A DNA stretch of 64,000 nucleotides from Mycobacterium rhizamassiliense (GTDB lineage: Bacteria > Actinomycetota > Actinomycetes > Mycobacteriales > Mycobacteriaceae). The stretch is from NCBI RefSeq assembly GCF_900157375.1, contig NZ_LT721901.1:3644315-3708314 (forward strand), given 5' to 3'. This document shows positions 33,689 through 42,196 of the stretch, one piece after another (within the stretch, counting starts at the first letter, position 1; every line of letters begins with the position of its first letter). The position numbers and the translations under genes are program-made. The notes beneath the pieces were generated by a model. It searched no databases, had not been told where the DNA came from, and worked only from the letters and a program-made list of their open reading frames with translations.

Positions 33689-35647
33689 CTATTCGTCGAC
33701 CAAGACGTTCTCGTTGTCGCCGCTAACGACCGGGATTTGCACCATCGACAGGATGTGGTGTGCCGGGCTGCCGGGCGGGGCGATCAACACGCACTCGCCG
33801 CCCTGCCGGAGCGCGCGGTCGCGGGCGGCGGCCAGGGCGCTGACGCCCGCCGACCCCAGGTGGGTGACCTGAGTTAGGTCGATTGTCAAAGGCGCTATGC
33901 CCGAACGACTTTCGACCGCGATCTGACGGTCCAGGGTCGATGCCGTGGTGGAGTCGACGTCGCCACTGACCACGATGTGGCCCGCATCGCTGACCACCGA
34001 GGTGAATTCGGGGCTGATGGCGCGCGGATACGGCGCCCGGCTGACGATTGCGTCGGTGACGAAGTTCGCCGGCCGGGTGAGGCGGTGCGTGACGCTGGCG
34101 GTGGTGCCGTGGTCGCCGCGCGTGACGTGCGCCTGCGACACCAACGCCTCGGCCATCGCCAGGCCGCGGCCGCGGCCGTGCCCCCCGATGCGGTGGTCCT
34201 TCCACCGGCCGCGGTCGATCACCGCGACGTGCAGATTGCCGTCGCCGGTCAACGACGCGTCGACCACGACGCCGTCGGGCACCTCGGTGCCGTAGCCATG
34301 CTCGACCGAGTTCTCGACGAACTCCGAGACCGCGTGCACGACGTCGGAGATGTCGTCGGAGTGGGCGCCGATGTCGGTCAGCCATTCGCGTAGCCGGGAA
34401 CGAACAGCGCGCGCGGCGTGGATCGTCGCATCCAGGGTGATGTGCAGCGGCGGCGGCGGCGTACGCCGTTGCGCCGCAAGCAATGTCACGTCGTCGGCGT
34501 AACCGGTCTCGCGCAACAGCAGTTCGAGGGTCTCCGAAGAGATCCGGTCGATGCGTCGCGGCGCTTCACCGATGACGAAGCCGCCCGCGCCCCGGGCGAT
34601 GTTTCCCGCCATTTCGGCGAACTCGGCGGTGCTGGCGACCAGCGGCCGGCCGGGACGCTCGATGAGGCCATCGGAATACATCAGGACCGAGTCGCCGATC
34701 TCCAGGATCTCGGTACGCACCGGGAACCCCGTGTGGCTGCCCAGCGGGCCCGCGCCCGATGGCTCCACGTAGCGGGCATCGGCGCCTGCGGTCACCAGCA
34801 GCGGTGGCGGGTGTCCGGCGGTGCAGTACAGGAATTCGCCAGTCGCGTAGTCGAGGGATCCGACGCACAATGTGGCCGACTTCGATCCGGGCACGTGTTC
34901 GTGGAAGCGGTCGACGGCCTCGAGCGCCTCGCCGATGCTGTGGCCCGCGACGATCTGCATCCGCAGCGCGGTGCGCAATTGCGACATCACCGCCGCGGCC
35001 TCGACGCCATGACCGACTACGTCGCCGACGACGAGAACCAGGCGATCGCCGAGCGCTATCGCGTCGAACCAGTCGCCGCCCGCTGCGGTGTCCTCCGCGG
35101 CGACGAGGTACTCCGCGGTGACGTCGGCGCCGGGCACGACGGGAATCGTGGCCGCCAGCAGTGCCTGCTGCATGACGATCGCCGAGTCGCGGACGTTGCG
35201 GTACCGCTCGGAGAGCTCCTCCATGCGAGTCTCGGCGGCCAGCCGGTCCTGCACGCGCTTGGTGACGTCGTCGAAGATGATCTGCACACCCTCGATCGAT
35301 CCGTCCGCTCGGCGGCGCGGGGTGACGAGGAAGTCGAAGTAATGTTCCTCGACTCCAGCACCGGCGAAATCGGCCTGCAGGCGCCACTCCGCGCCGGATT
35401 GCGGCTCACCGGTCTCGTACACCCGGTCGAGCATCTGAAAGATCTGCTGGGCTTCCAATTCGGGATAGACGTCGCGTGCCACCATCCCGACCGGGCTGAA
35501 GCCCAGGGCGCGATAGGCGGCATTGGCCGCGATGAAGCGATGCTCGGGCCCTTCCAGCCCAATGAGCATCGCGGGGACTTTCTCGAAGATGCGGCGAACG
35601 TCGTCGGCCGTACCAACGGTTTTGTCCCAGTCCTTTTCGGCCACCAT
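33689..35647 (-). CDS. PAS-PP2C phosphatase-HATPase kinase-STAS fusion (Rv1364c-type sigma-factor regulator)
   Basis: A 652-residue multidomain protein. It has a PAS domain (about 20-130), a SpoIIE/PP2C phosphatase (about 160-395; GGDWFDA, GDVVGHG, GYADDVTLL), a GHKL kinase (about 405-535; N-box SEFVENSVEHGYG, G-box GHGRGRGLAMAEA) and a STAS domain (about 550-645; THLGSAGVSALA). Length and order match M. tuberculosis Rv1364c, a one-protein partner-switching module linked to stress sigma factor SigF. The ATG at 35647 is the first Met. It is next to the RsfA-like gene, as in M. tuberculosis. No sigma gene is in the window. Confidence 0.93.
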   Translation of the reverse strand: MVAEKDWDKTVGTADDVRRIFEKVPAMLIGLEGPEHRFIAANAAYRALGFSPVGMVARDVYPELEAQQIFQMLDRVYETGEPQSGAEWRLQADFAGAGVEEHYFDFLVTPRRRADGSIEGVQIIFDDVTKRVQDRLAAETRMEELSERYRNVRDSAIVMQQALLAATIPVVPGADVTAEYLVAAEDTAAGGDWFDAIALGDRLVLVVGDVVGHGVEAAAVMSQLRTALRMQIVAGHSIGEALEAVDRFHEHVPGSKSATLCVGSLDYATGEFLYCTAGHPPPLLVTAGADARYVEPSGAGPLGSHTGFPVRTEILEIGDSVLMYSDGLIERPGRPLVASTAEFAEMAGNIARGAGGFVIGEAPRRIDRISSETLELLLRETGYADDVTLLAAQRRTPPPPLHITLDATIHAARAVRSRLREWLTDIGAHSDDISDVVHAVSEFVENSVEHGYGTEVPDGVVVDASLTGDGNLHVAVIDRGRWKDHRIGGHGRGRGLAMAEALVSQAHVTRGDHGTTASVTHRLTRPANFVTDAIVSRAPYPRAISPEFTSVVSDAGHIVVSGDVDSTTASTLDRQIAVESRSGIAPLTIDLTQVTHLGSAGVSALAAARDRALRQGGECVLIAPPGSPAHHILSMVQIPVVSGDNENVLVDE

Positions 35648-35785
35648 TTGGCCGTCCCTCCTACGGTCCCTCCTGCGGACCTTTCTATGGACCGAGTCCA
35701 GAATATGAACCAGGCGCGGGCTTATTAGTCACGCGCAGAGTAACTAGCGTAGCAACGTCTATTAGCTGCACATGGCATCAATTCG

Positions 35786-36259
35786 CTAACGACCCGTCAA
35801 CGGTCCGTGCGCGGATTGGGCGGGATCGGCGGCGTCCGCCGTCGACAGCGCGGAATCCGTGGTCGGGTAGAGCGGCAAGACGGCGCTCAGATTGCCGGCT
35901 TCGACCAGCCGTGCGACGGCAGAATCGCAGCTCACGAGGCATAAATCGACGCCGCGGGGGCGGCAGCGCTCGGCCTCGTCGGCCAGGACGGCCAAGGCGC
36001 AGCACGCCACGAAGTCCAGGCCGCTGACGTCGACGATGAACCGGCCCGGCGCAGTGGCGACCGCGGCGGCCTCGCCGACCAGCTGGCGCCAGGTGTCCTC
36101 GTTGGAGCCGTCGACCTCGCCGCCCGCGCGGACGATCACGGTTGGTCCGGTGCGCTGAATCGCCGCTCGCAGCGTGCTGTGCGGGTCGCCCAGCTCAGAG
36201 AGCAGGTGGGCGCTGAGCGTCACAGGGGACAGATACGACTCCGCGGGAGCCCGGTTCAT
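35786..36259 (-). CDS. rsfA: Anti-anti-sigma factor, STAS domain (RsfA-like)
   Basis: A 157-residue STAS-domain protein, orthologous in context to Rv1365c (RsfA), which binds the anti-sigma factor UsfX/RsbW. The phosphorylation site, usually DS in FxDSxGL, reads FVACCAL with Cys86 and Cys87, so control by phosphorylation is unlikely. Further cysteines are Cys99, Cys107 and Cys111, fitting the redox control described for RsfA. The ATG at 36259 follows AGGAGTG. The Pro/Ala/Ser-rich C-terminus (about residues 132-157) is probably disordered. It lies 138 bp upstream of the Rv1364c-like gene, same strand. Confidence 0.88.
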   Translation of the reverse strand: MNRAPAESYLSPVTLSAHLLSELGDPHSTLRAAIQRTGPTVIVRAGGEVDGSNEDTWRQLVGEAAAVATAPGRFIVDVSGLDFVACCALAVLADEAERCRPRGVDLCLVSCDSAVARLVEAGNLSAVLPLYPTTDSALSTADAADPAQSAHGPLTGR

Positions 36260-36345
36260 CGTGCACTCCTAGTCGTAGGCGTGCTGAGCAGAGCTTCTTT
36301 TCTATAGCAAGGTCGCGCCTCGCGTCTACCGGCTTCGCCGCGGGA

Positions 36346-37551
36346 TCAGGCCGAAACCGGCTTCTTGGCCGGCTTGGACACCTTCATGAGCTCCATCAGG
36401 TTGCCGCCCATGATCTTGGCGACGTCCTCTGCGGAGAAGTCGGTCAACTCGTCGACGAAGGTGATCGGGTCTTTCAGGCCCTCGGGGTGCGGCCAGTCGG
36501 AGCCGAACATCACCCGGTCAGTGCCGACCATGTTGACGATCTCGGTGAACCGGTCCTCCCAGAACGGGGTGATGTAGACGCAGCGCTTGAACGCCTCGAC
36601 CGGGTCCTCGAGGAATGCCTGCGGCATCTTCTTGTAGACGCCCTTGAGGCCCCTGAACAGGTCGGGCACCCAGTCGGCACCGTTCTCGATCGACAGGATC
36701 CGCAGCTCGGGGTTGCGTGACAGTGCGCCGTGGCACACCAGCGCACCCATCGCGTCCAGGATCGCACGGTGTCCCATCACGAAGCTGCGGAATGCGGTCG
36801 GCTTGAACGGCAGGTACTCGTCACCGGGCTCCCACACGTTCGCGAACTCGGCGTAACCGCTGTCGGAGGCGTGCATCGACACCGGAATATCGGCTTTGAT
36901 GCAGGCCTGCCAGAACGGGTCGAACTCCTCGAGCCCGAAGGATCGGCTGCCCTTGAAGCCGGGCACCGGCGCCGGGCGTACCAGCACGGTGCGGGCGCCG
37001 CGCTCCAGGCACCACTGCAGCTCTTCCAGCGCGCGGTCGACGATCGGCAGCGTGATCACCGGCGTGGCGAAGATGCGGTCGGAGTAGTTGAACGTCCACT
37101 GCTCGTGCATCCACTGGTTGAGCGCGTGGATGACGTCGTGGGTCATCTCCGGGTCGTCCTTCAGGCGCTCCTCGACCAGGCTGGCCAGCGTCGGGAACAT
37201 CAGGGCGTAGTCGATGCCGAGCTCGTCCATCACCTCCAGCCGCGCGCCCGGTTCGCGGAACGCGGGGATGGCCTTCATCGGCTCGCCGAGGATCTCGCGG
37301 TAGCTCTTGCCCTGCGCGCCGTTGCGGAAGTAGTCCTCCTGGGCGCCGGGCTTGGCGACCTTCTCGAAGGTCGGGTTCGGGATGTACTCGCTGATGTGGC
37401 CGCGCACCACGATCTTGGTGCGGCCGCGGACCTGCACGTAGTCGATGACGTTCTTGCGGTTGTCGGGCAGGAACTGGGTCAGCGCTTCCTGCGGCTCGTA
37501 CATGTGGTTGTCGGCGTCGAAGACGGGGAAGGGAAGCTCGCGGGACGGCAT
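36346..37551 (-). CDS. Amidohydrolase-2 family metal-dependent hydrolase/decarboxylase
   Basis: A 401-residue TIM-barrel protein. The N-terminal metal motif DADNHMYEP has the D-x-x-H form. It also has PVSMHASDSG (His), ELRILSIENGADW, and the C-terminal MFGSDWPHPEG with the catalytic Asp. Such proteins act as decarboxylases or hydrolases; this long form is frequent in mycobacterial lipid clusters. The ATG at 37551 is preceded by a purine-rich AAAGGAG. Upstream lies GGTAA-N5-TTACC, then the TetR-hotdog fusion gene on the same strand, whose product probably controls it. Confidence 0.9.
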   Translation of the reverse strand: MPSRELPFPVFDADNHMYEPQEALTQFLPDNRKNVIDYVQVRGRTKIVVRGHISEYIPNPTFEKVAKPGAQEDYFRNGAQGKSYREILGEPMKAIPAFREPGARLEVMDELGIDYALMFPTLASLVEERLKDDPEMTHDVIHALNQWMHEQWTFNYSDRIFATPVITLPIVDRALEELQWCLERGARTVLVRPAPVPGFKGSRSFGLEEFDPFWQACIKADIPVSMHASDSGYAEFANVWEPGDEYLPFKPTAFRSFVMGHRAILDAMGALVCHGALSRNPELRILSIENGADWVPDLFRGLKGVYKKMPQAFLEDPVEAFKRCVYITPFWEDRFTEIVNMVGTDRVMFGSDWPHPEGLKDPITFVDELTDFSAEDVAKIMGGNLMELMKVSKPAKKPVSA

Positions 37552-37588
37552 GGCGATCTCCTTTGAGAGGGCTAGGTTCTCGGAAGAC

Positions 37589-37603
37589 GGTAATGACGTT
37601 ACC
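37589..37603. promoter_or_regulatory. GGTAA-N5-TTACC dyad, candidate operator of the TetR-hotdog fusion
   Basis: A perfect 5-bp-arm inverted repeat in the 76-bp gap between the TetR-hotdog gene and the amidohydrolase. Twelve of its 15 bases match the site at 38697-38711 in front of the regulator's own gene, and its right half resembles the TGAGGTTAC at 55780-55788. Confidence 0.6.
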
Positions 37604-37627
37604 TCGCGTGCAGCGACATCAACAGGG

Positions 37628-38665
37628 CTACGTGGCGGCCCGGACTCCCTTGGGTGTCTCGCCGTTGATGACGGCGAAATTCACGGTGGCCGTCGCGGCG
37701 AGTTCGTCGTCGCCGTCGCCGTAGATGTCGATTTGCATGACCATCGCCCGGCGCCCGGAGCGCAGCATTCGGGGCACGGCGTAGGCCGAGCCCTGCCGGA
37801 TCGGCCGCAGGTAGCGGACGAAGAGGTCGGCGGTGGTCATCGTGGTGCCCGGCGTCAGGAAATCCAGGCCGTATTGCCCGCCCGCGACGTCGATCAGCGT
37901 GGCGATCAGGCCGCCCTGCAGCGCGCCGGAGGTGTTGACCACATGCGGGCTGACCGGCATCGTCATCGCGAACTCGCCGTCGCGGGTGCCCGGTCGCATG
38001 CCGATCTGAGCGAACAGTTCGGCCAAGGTGGGTTTGGCCGTTTGGTCCGGCTCGTCGCGGATGCCGAGCGCGCTGCTGGCGAAGTCGTACAGCTGGCCGG
38101 CGTCGATCGGCGTCCCGTTCAATTCGCTTCCCAGCCAATGCAATCGCTGCGCATTGACGACGGTTTGCAGGATGATCGCGGCGGTCGCCCCGACGTCGAG
38201 GCCCGGGTTGAAGATGCCCTCGGTGATGCCCTGTCCGATGACGTCGCGGATGAGTTGGTGCAAGGGGGACAGGACCCGGGCGTATTCACGGGGACGGGTC
38301 TCGGCCAGGTGTTGGTTGTACAGGCTCAGCGCCCGGTTCAGGCTGTCCTGGGTGGTCGACTCGGGCTGCCGGCACACGCGGTCGATCACGAGTTTCAGCG
38401 CCGACGTGCTGTCCAGTCCCGTTGTCTCGGCGCGCCAGGCCTGGACCGATTGGAGCATCGTCCGGTCCAGGAGGTCCAACAACAATTCGTCCTTGCTGCT
38501 GAAGTGTTGGTAGAAGGCCCGCAATGACGTCTTGGAGCGGGCCACGACCTCCTGCACGGTGAAGTCGGTGCGGCCGGTCTCGCCCAAGATGGCAACCGCG
38601 GTCTTGATGAAGCGGTCGCCGCGCGTCACTTCAGCGTCCTCGCTGAGGTCGGTCATCAGCGCCAT
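37628..38665 (-). CDS. TetR-type regulator fused to a hotdog thioesterase-like domain
   Basis: A 345-residue fusion. Residues 16-63 are a TetR helix-turn-helix (FTVQEVVARSKTSLRAFYQ, then HFSSKDELL), 64-205 a TetR ligand/dimer region, and 229-333 a PaaI-type hotdog domain. The usual N..G.HGG motif reads NTSGALQGGL, with Gln250 for His. The likely reading is a transcription factor with a built-in acyl-CoA-binding sensor. Starts at ATG 38665 and 38656 are both possible. It is upstream of an amidohydrolase and has matching inverted repeats before both genes. Confidence 0.9.
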   Translation of the reverse strand: MALMTDLSEDAEVTRGDRFIKTAVAILGETGRTDFTVQEVVARSKTSLRAFYQHFSSKDELLLDLLDRTMLQSVQAWRAETTGLDSTSALKLVIDRVCRQPESTTQDSLNRALSLYNQHLAETRPREYARVLSPLHQLIRDVIGQGITEGIFNPGLDVGATAAIILQTVVNAQRLHWLGSELNGTPIDAGQLYDFASSALGIRDEPDQTAKPTLAELFAQIGMRPGTRDGEFAMTMPVSPHVVNTSGALQGGLIATLIDVAGGQYGLDFLTPGTTMTTADLFVRYLRPIRQGSAYAVPRMLRSGRRAMVMQIDIYGDGDDELAATATVNFAVINGETPKGVRAAT

Positions 38666-38696
38666 GTCCCCTTCCGCCGCGCACCGTCTGCGCTTT

Positions 38697-38711
38697 GAGA
38701 ATGAGGTTACC
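38697..38711. promoter_or_regulatory. Degenerate copy of GGTAA-N5-TTACC upstream of the TetR-hotdog gene
   Basis: GAGAATGAGGTTACC matches the 37589-37603 site at 12 of 15 bases, with the TTACC half intact. It lies 32 bp before the regulator's start, where autoregulation would act. Confidence 0.5.
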
Positions 38712-38848
38712 GCGACACCGGTCCGACCGTACCGAGGTTCGCGGCTTGGCAAAACAGTGTTCCATTGTCGCCCGTTTGTCCGATATCCATGCGGGCCGTG
38801 ACGTGTAATCGTGAAGTGACCCAAGTCGGGCCGTCGAAAGGGGCATCG

Positions 38849-39145
38849 GTGCAGACGTCACTCGCTGTGATTACCGCGTCGGGTGTTCTCGGCATCGGTT
38901 TGACAATCGCGGGTCTTGGCGGTGCGCCGCGAGCGGCTGCGGGACCGGACGCTCAGTGTCAGGATCCCGCGTTCACGACGGCCATCGTCTTTCCGGCCAA
39001 TCCGCATTCGCCAATGGTGGCGTGCGTCCCGGTGAGCGTTGTCGACCATTACTGTCACGCGCCGCTAGGAGAGCCGCACACAATTCTGTACCCGTTGGGT
39101 CAGGGTCCGGCTCCCGCGTGCCGGAGCATCTACTCGCCGAACTGA
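38849..39145 (+). CDS. Small secreted protein with four cysteines
   Basis: A 98-residue protein. The N-terminus (SLAVITASGVLGIGLTIAGL) is a hydrophobic signal peptide, probably cleaved after APRAAA. The mature part has four cysteines in DAQCQDP, VACVPV, HYCHAP and PACRS, suggesting two disulfides outside the membrane. The GTG at 38849 has AAAGGGG about 6 bases upstream; the upstream part of the frame lacks signal-like sequence. It stands alone between the TetR-hotdog gene and the HNH gene. Small Cys-bearing exported proteins of this type are common in mycobacteria and uncharacterised. Function unknown. Confidence 0.72.
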   Translation: MQTSLAVITASGVLGIGLTIAGLGGAPRAAAGPDAQCQDPAFTTAIVFPANPHSPMVACVPVSVVDHYCHAPLGEPHTILYPLGQGPAPACRSIYSPN

Positions 39146-39163
39146 CGTCTTCGGCCACCACAT

Positions 39164-40600
39164 CTAGAAGGGCGGTGGCTCGCCGTCGGGCGAACTGCCT
39201 TGTGGCGTGAGTTGTGTTGCAGCCGAAGCCGTCTGGCGTGCCTGCCGGTTTCGCTGTCGCTCGACCGTGATGTAGTCACCGCGATTCTGGGCCCGGGTGC
39301 GCTGCCGCCGCGGCATCATGACGAGCCCATCGGCGCAGTGGTCCGGCTGAGGCCGCGGATCAGCCTCGCCGGTGGGTGCGCAGAGGTCCGGAAACAGCAA
39401 CGCGCTGCCAGGAGTGGTCACGTGCGTACGCCCGGACGGTGACGTCCAGATCACCGTGCCGTCGGGTAGCTGCTGGTCGCGCCATCCCCAGAATGTCTTG
39501 ATCAAATGATGAAGACGGCAAAGGCATTTCAGGTTCGCGGCGTGTGTGTGGCCGCCTTGAGAGTAGGGGATGGTGTGGTCGAGATCAGCTTCGACAGCGG
39601 GGCGATCACAGCCGGGGAACCGACAGGTCAGGTCGCGACAGCGCACAAAATCGGCCAGCGCCCGTGACGGGACGTACCCGCGTTCCGGCGGCGCATCGCC
39701 GGGATGCACCAGAGGCCGCATCCGCGCCGAGCCTGCCAGTTGCGCAACCAGTTCGGCCGGGATGAGGGCATCGGTGCCGATGATCGCGGCGGGCTCCGGT
39801 GAAGTGCCCGCAACGGTCGACTGGTTCGCGACTATGTGGATGACCACCGGGCTCGGTACCGGAGTTGTCGCGGCGGGACACGTTGGCTGTCCGCAGCGGC
39901 ATGGCAGCCTGTGTGCCCCGGTTGCCAATGCCGCCAATGCATCCGCGCGGCGTTGCTTAGCGGTGCGCGGGTCTTCCTCGCATACGCTGTGCGCCAACGC
40001 ATTCAGCCGCGCGTCCACCACGTGGGCGTCGGGAGTGGCCAGCCGGCCGAACAGCTCCGTCAAGCCATTGCCGGCGTCCCAGAGCGAGAACTCGCGATCG
40101 GCCAGCTGTTCACGAGCGCGCCGAACCGCATCGCGGTCGGCTCGCGCAACAACTCGGTCCACCGACGCACTTAGCCGGCCGCGAGTCATCGACGGCCACC
40201 GCCACACCTTCGCCGCGAGTTCCGCATCGACAGCGGCCATCACGTCGGCATCGGTGATCAGGTCCGTGCGGTAGACGATCGTCTGGAAGGTCGAATAGCT
40301 GATGTCGCCGGCGACCAATGCGGCGCCTACGCGCGGGAGCCGATTCCGCATGGCGCGCGAATAGTTCAGATAACTCGACGCCAACGCCTGGCTGATATTC
40401 AATGCCGCCGCGACCTCTGCGGAGATGGCGTCCCAGGTATCGCTGACCCAGGACTCCCGTTCCCCACATTCGCGCAGCCGCAGCAAGTCGAGTTCGCCGA
40501 TCGCCGTCAGCCGGGCGCCGGCCGCCCGGTTCTCCGCACGCGACGCCGCGCAGATCCGGTCGACCACGGAGGACGCGTCGGTGGACAGTGAATCGAACAT
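39164..40600 (-). CDS. 13E12-repeat family protein (DUF222 plus HNH endonuclease)
   Basis: A 478-residue protein. The N-terminal DUF222 region (about 1-280) includes AAALNISQALASSYLNYS. The C-terminal HNH nuclease domain has CRFPGCDRP, DLDHTIPYSQGG and CLCRLHHLIKT, with the DH, N and H metal/catalytic residues and zinc-type cysteines. This is the mycobacterial 13E12 family, often multicopy and LexA-controlled. The ATG at 40600 gives the family-typical MFD start, and a LexA box covers it. The last 60 residues are basic and polar. Biological role is uncertain; DNA-damage response or mobile-element behaviour has been suggested. Confidence 0.93.
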   Translation of the reverse strand: MFDSLSTDASSVVDRICAASRAENRAAGARLTAIGELDLLRLRECGERESWVSDTWDAISAEVAAALNISQALASSYLNYSRAMRNRLPRVGAALVAGDISYSTFQTIVYRTDLITDADVMAAVDAELAAKVWRWPSMTRGRLSASVDRVVARADRDAVRRAREQLADREFSLWDAGNGLTELFGRLATPDAHVVDARLNALAHSVCEEDPRTAKQRRADALAALATGAHRLPCRCGQPTCPAATTPVPSPVVIHIVANQSTVAGTSPEPAAIIGTDALIPAELVAQLAGSARMRPLVHPGDAPPERGYVPSRALADFVRCRDLTCRFPGCDRPAVEADLDHTIPYSQGGHTHAANLKCLCRLHHLIKTFWGWRDQQLPDGTVIWTSPSGRTHVTTPGSALLFPDLCAPTGEADPRPQPDHCADGLVMMPRRQRTRAQNRGDYITVERQRNRQARQTASAATQLTPQGSSPDGEPPPF

Positions 40601-40613
40601 ACATTCGATTATA
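40593..40613 (-). promoter_or_regulatory. LexA (SOS) box and -10 element overlapping the 13E12 start codon
   Basis: Bases 40593-40608 read TCGAAC-ATAC-ATTCGA, 11 of 12 matches to the actinobacterial SOS box TCGAAC-N4-GTTCGA. On the minus strand a perfect TATAAT (40608-40613) ends 7 bases before the ATG. Transcription should thus start at or beside the A of the ATG, giving a leaderless mRNA, and LexA bound here would block it. Confidence 0.85.
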
Positions 40614-40647
40614 GGGAGCGGGTCCGACAACTCTCGCGTTGCCGGAT

Positions 40648-42147
40648 TCAGCCCCCCCGGGCGGCGATCATCGCCGAACGGTTGACCTTGGTCGCCGCCG
40701 TACGGGGGATTGCGTCGACGAACTCGACGGTCTTGGGCGCCTTGTACGGCGCGAGCCGGTTCTTGGCGTACTCGATCACCTGCTGCTCGGTGAGCCCGGC
40801 GCCGTCGGCGGCTTGCACCACCGCGTGCACCCGGCGTCCCCACTGCTTGTCGGCCAGGCCGATGACCACGACGTCGGCGATGCCGGGGTGCCCGGCTAGG
40901 GCCGACTCCACCTCGGCGGGAAAGACATTGGCGCCGCCGCTGACGATCATGTCGACGCGGCGATCCACGATGTAGAGGAAGCCGTCCTCGTCGACGTGGC
41001 CGATGTCGCCGGCGGAACGAAATCCGTCCTCGGTCGACGGCAGCGGCGCCGCCCCACCGAGATAGCGGTAGCCCGCGCTCATCGCCGCGCGCAGGTAGAT
41101 GTCGCCGTCTTGGCCGGGGCCCAGGGGGTTCTTGTCGGCGTCCAGGATCCGGATCTCGGTGTCCCGGAAGCCGCGGCCGACGCTGCCGGGATGCGACAGC
41201 CACTCGTCGCCGCGCAGCGCGGTGAGGCCGAGATTCTCCGTCATGCCGTAGGCCGTCACGATCTGTTCGGGGCTGAGCAGCTCGAACCAGGTGTGCAGCA
41301 GCGACGGCGGCATCACCGCGGCGCCTTGCAGGATGAACACGACGCTCGAGAAATCGCGCTGCCGGATGTCGGGCAGGGCAGCGATGCGCGACAGCATCGT
41401 CGGCGTGGCCGTGAAGTTCGTGATCCGGTAGCGCTCGACACTATCGACAAACACTGCCGCATCGAACTTTTCGAGTATCACCAGATGATCGCCGCTGAGC
41501 AGCATCAGGAAGGTCGCGAAGCCGTTGGTGTGATACATCGGCGCGGGCACCAGGATGGTCTGCGGCTTGGCCACCGGCGTCCAGTTGGACAAGAACGGGT
41601 CACCCTGCTGGGGGATCCACAGCGACGGCGCCAACGTGAGGATCACCTTGGGCACGCCGGTGGAACCGCTGCTGCAGATGCCGTTCGCGGCGGGGGACAC
41701 GGCTTCCGGTAGCGGGTCGGACGACTCGCCTGCCGCGCGCGCGTCCAGCTCCCAGCGGGTCGTCTCGTCGACGACGACGGTGGGGTTGATCACCCCGCGC
41801 ACCCGGTCGCGCTCCCATTCGGGCAGATCCCAGTGCATCGGAATCGGCACCGCGCCGATCTTCCAGCAGCCCAGCGTGGCCAGCACCAGGTGCTGTGAAT
41901 TCGGAATGGCAAGCGCGACAAGCGAACCCACCTCGGCGCCGCTGGCGGCCAGCGCCCGGCCCCACTGATTGGCGCTTGTGTCGAGCTCGCTGAAGGTCAG
42001 CGTAGCGGCGGTGCCGTCAAGCGCGACGATCGTCACGGCCGCCTTGTCCGGCTGCTCCTCGGCGATCTCGGCCAGCTTGGTCGCGAACGGAACTCCGTCT
42101 TCGAACGGGTTGGGCGTCACCCCGGCCGTGGCGGATTCAGTGGTCAC
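40648..42147 (-). CDS. Acyl-CoA synthetase (FadD-type, short form)
   Basis: A 499-residue ANL ligase. The P-loop reads ICSSGSTGVPKV, weaker than the usual TSGTTGxPKG. It has TAYGMTENLG (A5), YIVDRRVDMIVSGG (A8), and the C-terminal catalytic Lys in RTAATKVNRSAM. It should adenylate and CoA-load an acid. The GTG at 42147 has AGGAG 8 bases upstream. It lies 49 bp after the fourth acyl-CoA dehydrogenase gene, same strand, so it likely ends the FadE operon. Substrate unknown. Confidence 0.92.
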   Translation of the reverse strand: MTTESATAGVTPNPFEDGVPFATKLAEIAEEQPDKAAVTIVALDGTAATLTFSELDTSANQWGRALAASGAEVGSLVALAIPNSQHLVLATLGCWKIGAVPIPMHWDLPEWERDRVRGVINPTVVVDETTRWELDARAAGESSDPLPEAVSPAANGICSSGSTGVPKVILTLAPSLWIPQQGDPFLSNWTPVAKPQTILVPAPMYHTNGFATFLMLLSGDHLVILEKFDAAVFVDSVERYRITNFTATPTMLSRIAALPDIRQRDFSSVVFILQGAAVMPPSLLHTWFELLSPEQIVTAYGMTENLGLTALRGDEWLSHPGSVGRGFRDTEIRILDADKNPLGPGQDGDIYLRAAMSAGYRYLGGAAPLPSTEDGFRSAGDIGHVDEDGFLYIVDRRVDMIVSGGANVFPAEVESALAGHPGIADVVVIGLADKQWGRRVHAVVQAADGAGLTEQQVIEYAKNRLAPYKAPKTVEFVDAIPRTAATKVNRSAMIAARGG

Positions 42148-42196
42148 GGGCGCCGCTCCTCCCCATCGCTCCGCTCTGCATCGTCGCCGGCGCGGG

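Noticed and set aside
38765..38848. Upstream start for the small secreted protein
   Set aside because: Starting at 38765 would put 28 polar residues before the signal peptide. The GTG at 38849 with AAAGGGG explains the export signal.
39164..40600. Mobile element (IS or intein) carrying the HNH domain
   Set aside because: No terminal inverted repeats, target duplication or transposase is seen. The DUF222-HNH layout is the normal 13E12 family protein.
39164..41203. Upstream extension of the 13E12 gene to 679 codons
   Set aside because: The extra N-terminus is antisense-free but lies in the wrong frame of the acyl-CoA synthetase. The true start with LexA box and TATAAT is at 40600.
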